A DNA stretch of 42,372 nt from an uncultured Clostridia bacterium (GTDB taxonomy: Bacteria; Bacillota; Clostridia; Christensenellales; Aristaeellaceae): the NCBI GenBank assembly GCA_934630975.1, contig CAKTXH010000008.1, positions 1 to 42,372 of the forward strand, given 5' to 3'. Below the pieces are notes generated by a model that was not told the origin of the DNA, did not search any database, and saw only the letters and a list, made by a program, of their open reading frames with translations. Positions 37,444 to 42,372 of this stretch are shown here, one piece after another. Position numbers and translations under genes: made by a program. Every line of letters starts with the position of its first letter. The stretch's first letter is position 1.

Positions 37444-39249
37444 ATGAAAATTCTGTTTGTTTCAAGCGAATGTGCGCCCTTCAGTAAATCCGGCGGTCTG
37501 GCGGATGTGGCGTTTTCCCTTCCCCCGGCCCTTCAAAAAACGGGCGACGACATGGCCATCGTCACCCCGATGTACCGCGTGACGCAGGAAAACTGCGGCG
37601 ACCAGTTCGAGCTGGTCAAAACCTGCCCCATTACGCTCGGCCAGCGCCGCCTCTCCTGCTCGCTCTACCGCGGGGCGCTGAACGGTGTGCCGGTCTACGC
37701 CATCGGCAACGAGCATCTGTTCCACCGTCCGCGCCTGTACGGCTACGGCGACGATTCGCTGCGGTTTGCGTTCTTCTGCCGCGCGGTGATCGACCTGCTG
37801 CCGGAATTCGGCGCGCTGCCGGATATTCTGCATTGCAACGACTGGGAAACCGCGCTGGCGATTCTCTACCTCAAAAACGACGCGGTGCTGCGGCCCGAGC
37901 TTTCCCATATCAAGACGGTGTATACCATTCACAACATCGCCTATCAGGGGCAGTTCGGCAAAAGCGAGATGGAAGCAACGTTCGCTCTGCCGGAGGGCTG
38001 GTATCACGGCGGCCTGAGCTATGAGTTTGAAGGCCGGCAGGATATCAACCTGATGAAAGGCGCGATGCTGATGGCGGACGCGGTGACGACCGTTTCCCCG
38101 ACCTACGCGCGCGAGCTGCATTATCCCTACTTTGCCCACGGCCTGCAAGGCGTGGTCGATCTGGTGGATCATAAGCTGTACGGCATCCTCAACGGCATCG
38201 ACGTGGCGCATTACAACCCGGAGAGCGACCCGCTCGTGCCTTATCACTTCACCATCGAGGATCGAACGGGCAAGGCGCGCTGCAAGCGCGAAATTCAGCG
38301 CCTGTTCGGGCTGAATCAGGAAAGCGAGTGGCCGCTGCTGGTGAGCGTCGCGCGGCTGGTTGAGCAGAAGGGCATCGAGCTGATCCGCGAGATTCTGCCG
38401 CAGTTGATGGATATGGGCGTTCAGCTCATCGTCTTCGGTCAAGGCGACCCAAAGTATATCGAATATTTCACGTGGGCGAAGGAACAGTGGCCGGGGCAGC
38501 TCGGTTTTTCCAGCGATTACAACGAACCGATGGCCAGCGCCGTTTTCGCGGGCGCGGATATGTACCTGATGCCTTCGCGGTTTGAGCCGTGCGGCCTGTC
38601 GCAGATGATGGCGATGCGTTACGGCACCGTGCCGATTGTGCACGAAACCGGCGGCCTGAAGGACTCCGTGCGCGCGTACAAGGATTTTGACGGCATCGGC
38701 GACGGGTTCGCCTTTTCGGATTATCAGGCGAAGGATTTGTATCTGGCGATTTCGGAAGCCGTCAAGCTCTATTTCGGCGACGAGGAAATGTTCGACCGCC
38801 TGCGCGTGCGCTGCATGAAGAAGGATTTCTCGTGGGATAAGAGCGCCGAGCGCTACAACCGCATGTATGAAGATATCTGCGGCGGCGCGGGCGCGGGCGA
38901 ACCGATTCCCTTCGAAGAAGCTTTTGACCAACTCTGCCACTGCTACATGGAAAACGAGCGCACCAACCGCGTCAAGCATGAGCGCGGCTATCACCGCGTG
39001 GTGCAGATCACCATCATCGGGCGCGGCGCGGGCACGTTCACCATCCGCTTTAACGAAAACGGCATGCAGGTCGAGCCGAGTTCCGCCCCCGATGCGGAAG
39101 CCTACGTGCATTGCAGCTTCGATAACCTGCTGGCGATGGCGCGCGGCCTTGTGACCGTCGATAAGCTCTATCTGAGCGGCCAGCTCAGGCTCAGCGGCAA
39201 TTTGTCCAAGGGCTTTGAAATTCGGTATCTGTTGTCTCCGGCGAAGTAA
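37444..39249 (+). CDS. glgA: glycogen synthase (GT5) with a C-terminal SCP2-like domain
   Basis: A 601-residue protein against about 477 for normal GlgA. Residues 1-475 are a complete GT5 glycogen synthase adding glucose from ADP-glucose: ECAPFSKSGGLADV (K15 of KxGGL), HCNDWETAL, YTIHNIAYQGQFG, NGIDVAHYNPESDP, and PSRFEPCGLSQMMAMRYG with the E-x7-E. After a short helical linker, residues about 510-601 have the pattern of a sterol carrier protein 2 (SCP2) domain: VVQITIIGRGAGTFTIRFNENG, a central DNLLAMARGLVTVDKLYLSG, then QLRLSGNLSKG. The role of the tail is unknown; it may bind lipid or a hydrophobic ligand. The ATG at 37444 has GAAAGGAAAG. It is followed by a terminator at 39254-39297, and no other glg gene is in view. 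Confidence 0.93.
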   Translation: MKILFVSSECAPFSKSGGLADVAFSLPPALQKTGDDMAIVTPMYRVTQENCGDQFELVKTCPITLGQRRLSCSLYRGALNGVPVYAIGNEHLFHRPRLYGYGDDSLRFAFFCRAVIDLLPEFGALPDILHCNDWETALAILYLKNDAVLRPELSHIKTVYTIHNIAYQGQFGKSEMEATFALPEGWYHGGLSYEFEGRQDINLMKGAMLMADAVTTVSPTYARELHYPYFAHGLQGVVDLVDHKLYGILNGIDVAHYNPESDPLVPYHFTIEDRTGKARCKREIQRLFGLNQESEWPLLVSVARLVEQKGIELIREILPQLMDMGVQLIVFGQGDPKYIEYFTWAKEQWPGQLGFSSDYNEPMASAVFAGADMYLMPSRFEPCGLSQMMAMRYGTVPIVHETGGLKDSVRAYKDFDGIGDGFAFSDYQAKDLYLAISEAVKLYFGDEEMFDRLRVRCMKKDFSWDKSAERYNRMYEDICGGAGAGEPIPFEEAFDQLCHCYMENERTNRVKHERGYHRVVQITIIGRGAGTFTIRFNENGMQVEPSSAPDAEAYVHCSFDNLLAMARGLVTVDKLYLSGQLRLSGNLSKGFEIRYLLSPAK

Positions 39250-39253
39250 AAAG

Positions 39254-39297
39254 AAAGCACAAGCTCCTCAGGGTTGGATGGAGCTTGTGCTTTTATC
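39254..39297. terminator. intrinsic terminator between glgA and the convergent esterase gene
   Basis: AAAGCACAAGCTCC (39254-39267) pairs perfectly with GGAGCTTGTGCTTT (39280-39293), with further T and A on either side. It can work in both directions. Confidence 0.88.
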
Positions 39298-39313
39298 ATG
39301 CCTGAACGCGCGC

Positions 39314-40879
39314 TCAGGTTGCCGGATGGAAGAACGCCAGCACGCGGTCTTCAAACGCGTTGATACGCTCATGGGCGTATTTGGCGTAGAAATAGCGCTC
39401 TTTGCTGCACGTTGCCGCGTCGTATACGGCGTTTTGCGCATCCGGCGGGGCAACCGTGTCCATGCCGGATGTGCCAAACAGCAGCGGGCAGGCGAGCTGG
39501 GCGGCGTACTCCGCGCAGTCGGCATACGCGCCTGTGCAGAGCGGATTCTGCGCCGCGCATTTGACGACGTGCTGCGGCTGTTTCGCGGCGGCGGCAATCG
39601 CCAGCGTGCCGCCTAAGCCTTCGCCCCACGTCATCAGATTCAGCGTCATGGGCAGGCTGAGCGCCGCGCGCGCGGCGGCCTGCGCATCGGCAAGCTGCGT
39701 CTTCGCGTCGGCTTCCGCGCGGTTTTCGAGCGCGAACACCGCGTAGCCCAGCGCGATGAAGCGCGTCATGTGGTGCCAGCCGCGAACGGGGCGGCCCACG
39801 TCGTGGAACATCAGCACGGTCGGCACGCGCTTATCTCCGACAGGGCGGATATACCGCGCGGAGAGCGTCGCGCCGTCGTCCGCGTCGAAGGTCACCGTTT
39901 GGTATTCGGCGGCCGGCGTTGCGGCCGGGCAGGGCACGACGGGCGCGCCGTCGAAGAACGTCAGCAGCATATCGTCGAACGCCTGAATTTCCTCGTGGCC
40001 GAAGCCGGGGAAGAACTCGCGGCGCTTCTTGCAGGTCAGGTTGTTGTAAACTGCATCCTGCGTGATCGGCGGGCAGATCACGTCGGCCAGACCTGTGCCG
40101 AAGAGCACCTCGCAGCGGATGCGCGAAGCCAGATGCACCGCATCCACATAGCCGAGCTTGGTGAACCATTCCTCCGCGCGGCTTCCGTCCGGGTCAAACC
40201 AGCGGGCGTAGTAGCGCAGACCCTCATAGGCGATTTCATCCGCGCCCAGCTCGAAGACCTTCTGGAAATCGCTCAAAAACGGATAGAGAATCGCGGCCTT
40301 GCAGGGCAGATCCGGGTTGAGCGCCGCGCAGGCGACGCCCAGCCCCGCGCCCTGCGACGCGCCGTTGATGTAAATGCGCTGCTGGTCGATTTCGCTCATC
40401 TGCCGGACGATGCGGCAGAGAATACGGATATCCTGATACAGGCGGACATAATACATGTCCTTCGGCTCGCCGTCCAGCCCGGCGATCAGATGGCCGGAAA
40501 CGGTTGTGCCGAGGAAACCGCCGATATCCTGACTTCTGCCGCCCTGACCGGGGCAATCCATCGCCAGCAGGGCGTAACCCATGCCCGCGAAGGAGGATTG
40601 TTCCAGCCAGCTTCGGCTCGCGCCGGGATAGCCGTGGAATTGCAGCACAAGCGGGAGCGGCTTATCGCTCTTCGGGCGCAGATATTTGGCGTATATGCGC
40701 GCGCCGCCCATGCCCGTGAACCACAGATTGAGGTATTCGCAGGTCGGATAGGCGGAAATTTCGGAGGACTCGACGGTATAATGCAGCGGCATCGCGTCGG
40801 CTTCCGCCATGCGCGCATCCCAAAATGCGTCGAAATCGGCGGGGCGCGGCGTTGTGCCGCGGTACAGAGAATCAGACAT
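39314..40879 (-). CDS. tandem CE7-type acetylesterase, second half lacking the catalytic serine
   Basis: A 521-residue cytoplasmic protein, against about 320 for single-domain acetyl xylan/cephalosporin C deacetylases. Residues 1-315 are a full CE7 domain: FHGYPG (81-86), CPGQGGRSQD (109-118), the GASQGAGL nucleophile (S175), GTGLADVICPP (D266) and PGFGHE (H295). Residues about 325-521 repeat the fold: VLMFHDVGRP, TWGEGLGG where the serine position is glycine (419), GTSGMDTVAPP (D474) and YAHE (H503). The second half therefore cannot act as a serine esterase. The start at 40879 has GGAGGAAAG. It follows nanA, so it may remove O-acetyl groups from sialic acids or other glycans. Confidence 0.87.
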   Translation of the reverse strand: MSDSLYRGTTPRPADFDAFWDARMAEADAMPLHYTVESSEISAYPTCEYLNLWFTGMGGARIYAKYLRPKSDKPLPLVLQFHGYPGASRSWLEQSSFAGMGYALLAMDCPGQGGRSQDIGGFLGTTVSGHLIAGLDGEPKDMYYVRLYQDIRILCRIVRQMSEIDQQRIYINGASQGAGLGVACAALNPDLPCKAAILYPFLSDFQKVFELGADEIAYEGLRYYARWFDPDGSRAEEWFTKLGYVDAVHLASRIRCEVLFGTGLADVICPPITQDAVYNNLTCKKRREFFPGFGHEEIQAFDDMLLTFFDGAPVVPCPAATPAAEYQTVTFDADDGATLSARYIRPVGDKRVPTVLMFHDVGRPVRGWHHMTRFIALGYAVFALENRAEADAKTQLADAQAAARAALSLPMTLNLMTWGEGLGGTLAIAAAAKQPQHVVKCAAQNPLCTGAYADCAEYAAQLACPLLFGTSGMDTVAPPDAQNAVYDAATCSKERYFYAKYAHERINAFEDRVLAFFHPAT

Positions 40880-40979
40880 AGGGGCTTTCCTCCCGTTTTC
40901 AAATGAAAGGCGCGCGCACAGGGAACCCGCCTTGTACGCGCGCCTGATGTTATGAAAGTGAACCGAAACTGCGCGTATC

Positions 40980-41909
40980 TCAGAGCGCTTTGAGGAAATC
41001 CAGCCCCAAATCGCCGTGCGCCGCCTTAATCGCGCGGTATTCGGCCTTGAGGGCTTCATGCTGCTCCTCCGTCAACTGGAAGAACGGCCTGCGGCTGATG
41101 CCGCCGTCCACACGGCCGCCGAGCGTCAGCGTCGCCTTGAGGGAAGGCATGAGCCCGCGCGCCAGAATGGCGAAGATCAGCTTATTGGCGATTTTCTGCG
41201 TCTCGCGCGCGGCGATCACGTCGCCCGCGGCCATCTGCGCGTTGAGCTTGAGGAACAGCGGGGTCAGCACGTTGTAGGTCGAGCCGATGATGCCGTCCGC
41301 GCCGAAGGCCAGACCGCTGACGGCCAACTCGTCGCTGCCGGAATAGACGGCGAAATCCTGACCGAGCGCTTCCTTGATGCGGAAGATGTCAAACACGGTG
41401 GAGGAGGTATATTTGATGCCCTCCACGCCTTCGATGCGGCCCAGACGCAGCAGCATTTCGTAGCTGACCAGCCCCGCAAGGGTCACGTTGTAAACGATCA
41501 TCGGGATGCCCGCGGCCTGCACGAGATCGGCATAATACGCGGCAATCTGGTCGTCGCTGAATTTCCAGTAGATCGGCGGCACGGAGGAAATCGCGGCCGC
41601 GCCCGCCTTGGCGGCGTGACGGGCCAGATCCTCGGAAGCCAGCGTGCTGATCGCGCCGACATGGACGATGACCGGGATGCGCCCGGCGGCTTCGTCGATG
41701 ACGGTTTCGACAAACGCCTTGCGCTCGTCGCTCGTGCAGAGGAAGCCCTCGCCGGTGGAGCCGGTCAGATACAGGCCCTGCGCGCCATCCTCGATGAGCT
41801 TGGCGGTCAGCGCGCGGGTTCGGTTCAGATCGAGCGCTTCGTTTTCGTCAAAAGGCGTAACCATCGCGGGAATAACGCCCCGAATATCCTTCACGGAAAA
41901 ATGGCTCAT
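40980..41909 (-). CDS. nanA: N-acetylneuraminate lyase type aldolase
   Basis: A 309-residue class I aldolase of the DapA/NanA family, splitting sialic acid to N-acetylmannosamine and pyruvate. The lyase-type YLTGSTGEGFL (50-54 GSTGE, where DapA has GTTGE), Y140 in IVYNVTLAG and the Schiff-base lysine K166 in GIKYTSS are all present. The ATG at 41909 was chosen over an ATG two codons upstream because AAGGAGA is correctly spaced for it. It lies between an ABC permease gene and the CE7 esterase. A possible own promoter is at 41940-41968. Other members of the DapA superfamily with different keto-acid substrates cannot be fully ruled out. Confidence 0.88.
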   Translation of the reverse strand: MSHFSVKDIRGVIPAMVTPFDENEALDLNRTRALTAKLIEDGAQGLYLTGSTGEGFLCTSDERKAFVETVIDEAAGRIPVIVHVGAISTLASEDLARHAAKAGAAAISSVPPIYWKFSDDQIAAYYADLVQAAGIPMIVYNVTLAGLVSYEMLLRLGRIEGVEGIKYTSSTVFDIFRIKEALGQDFAVYSGSDELAVSGLAFGADGIIGSTYNVLTPLFLKLNAQMAAGDVIAARETQKIANKLIFAILARGLMPSLKATLTLGGRVDGGISRRPFFQLTEEQHEALKAEYRAIKAAHGDLGLDFLKAL

Positions 41910-41939
41910 AAGCATGTCTCCTTGTGTGTTGTTGGGTAC

Positions 41940-41968
41940 AATGTACGACGGATGGTTCAAAAAGTCAA
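41940..41968 (-). promoter_or_regulatory. possible internal promoter before nanA
   Basis: On the minus strand TTGACT (41968-41963) and TACATT (41945-41940) with a 17-bp spacer. The -35 overlaps the stop of the permease gene. It would give a leader of about 25 nt. Confidence 0.45.
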
Positions 41969-42372
41969 CCCTTAACCGCGCCGAGGGTGATGCCCTTGGT
42001 GAAATACTTCTGGAAGATCAGGAAGATGGTGATAATCGGCACGCTGGCCAGCGTCGCGCCCGCCATGATCAGGCCGAAATCCGTGCTGGCTTCCGCCTGC
42101 ATCTTCGCGATACCCAGCGAGATGGTGAGCTTGCTCTGCGAGTTGAGCATGATCAACTGGAGGAAGTAGTCGTTCCACGCGTTGATGAAGGTGAAAATCG
42201 CCAGCGCGCCCACGCCAGGCTTGATCATCGGGAAGACGATATCCACGAACGTGCGGATTTCGCCCGCGCCGTCGATCTTCGCGGCCTCCAGCATTTCGTT
42301 GGGGATGCCCTCGGCGAACTGCTTCATCAGGAACACGCCGAACGGCCAGCCGACCGTCGGAAAGATGACCGA
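41965..42372 (-). CDS. carbohydrate ABC transporter permease (MalG type), 5' part outside the window
   Basis: The last 136 codons of a MalG/LacG-like permease. The cytoplasmic EAA loop is clear: EAAKIDGAGEIRTF then FPMIKPG, preceded by PFGVFLMKQF and followed by AWNDYFLQLIML, two more spans and the typical end YFTKGITLGAVKG. The family moves sugars with a second permease, a binding protein and an ATPase, none of them in view. It is 55 bp upstream of nanA in the same direction, so sialic acid or an amino-sugar is the likely cargo. The frame runs off the window edge. Confidence 0.9.
   Translation of the reverse strand, partial: SVIFPTVGWPFGVFLMKQFAEGIPNEMLEAAKIDGAGEIRTFVDIVFPMIKPGVGALAIFTFINAWNDYFLQLIMLNSQSKLTISLGIAKMQAEASTDFGLIMAGATLASVPIITIFLIFQKYFTKGITLGAVKG

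Overview
The window reads as a GC-rich, Gram-positive chromosome of the clostridial type, probably a gut commensal. Pointers are strong AGGAGG ribosome binding sites, many TTGACA-17-TATAAT (sigma-A) promoters, and a Firmicutes-type gene set: tmcAL, VanZ, VanX-like, CapA-like, an ECF sigma/anti-sigma pair, formate-tetrahydrofolate ligase, glgA and nanA. A placement near Christensenellales/Aristaeellaceae is only a guess from gene style. No rRNA, tRNA, CRISPR array, integrase or transposase was seen.

Layout. 1-2176: start of a leftward gene, then tmcAL and a CbiB/CobD-like membrane protein. 2181-3573: an XRE repressor and membrane-protein pair with three operator-like sites, facing a promoter that drives a candidate structured RNA. 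3574-9438: leftward envelope genes (a GT-C-like membrane protein, a secreted Ig-like protein, an NYN-LOTUS RNA-binding protein, a CapA-like protein). 9637-14371: a probable macrodomain-gene fragment, a nuclease-helicase of the XPD/DinG type and a large membrane protein. 14492-15187: a HigBA-type toxin-antitoxin module between two identical 38-bp terminators. 15253-19734: a giant SH3/proline-rich surface protein. 20002-22241: Nudix hydrolase coupled to an unknown GH2-like protein. 22290-25372: ECF sigma, anti-sigma and membrane protein, overlapping by 4 bp each and preceded by a structured leader. 25388-27516: a CntK-like racemase, then a VanZ-MerR pair. 27642-30585: M23 peptidase, PH-like membrane protein and VanX-like dipeptidase. 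30590-34825: one-carbon and serine synthesis (fhs divergent from serC-serA). 34892-36544: ZIP transporter and GNAT acetyltransferase, both with visible control elements. 36984-39249: XRE regulator and glgA carrying an SCP2-like tail. 39314-42372: a leftward sialic-acid-type locus (ABC permease, nanA, tandem CE7 esterase).

How parts work together. Several genes concern the cell envelope (M23, VanX-like, SH3 protein, CapA-like, VanZ, two multi-span GT-C-like proteins). serC, serA and fhs link serine to folate one-carbon units. The permease, nanA and esterase suggest uptake and breakdown of acetylated host sugars.

The most unusual items are the candidate RNA at 2988-3300, a family of three-hairpin intergenic elements whose stems differ by compensatory changes (copies at 7021, 8072, 9548 and 28905), the GlgA-SCP2 fusion, the tandem esterase with a dead second half, and leader terminators in front of the ECF sigma and GNAT genes.
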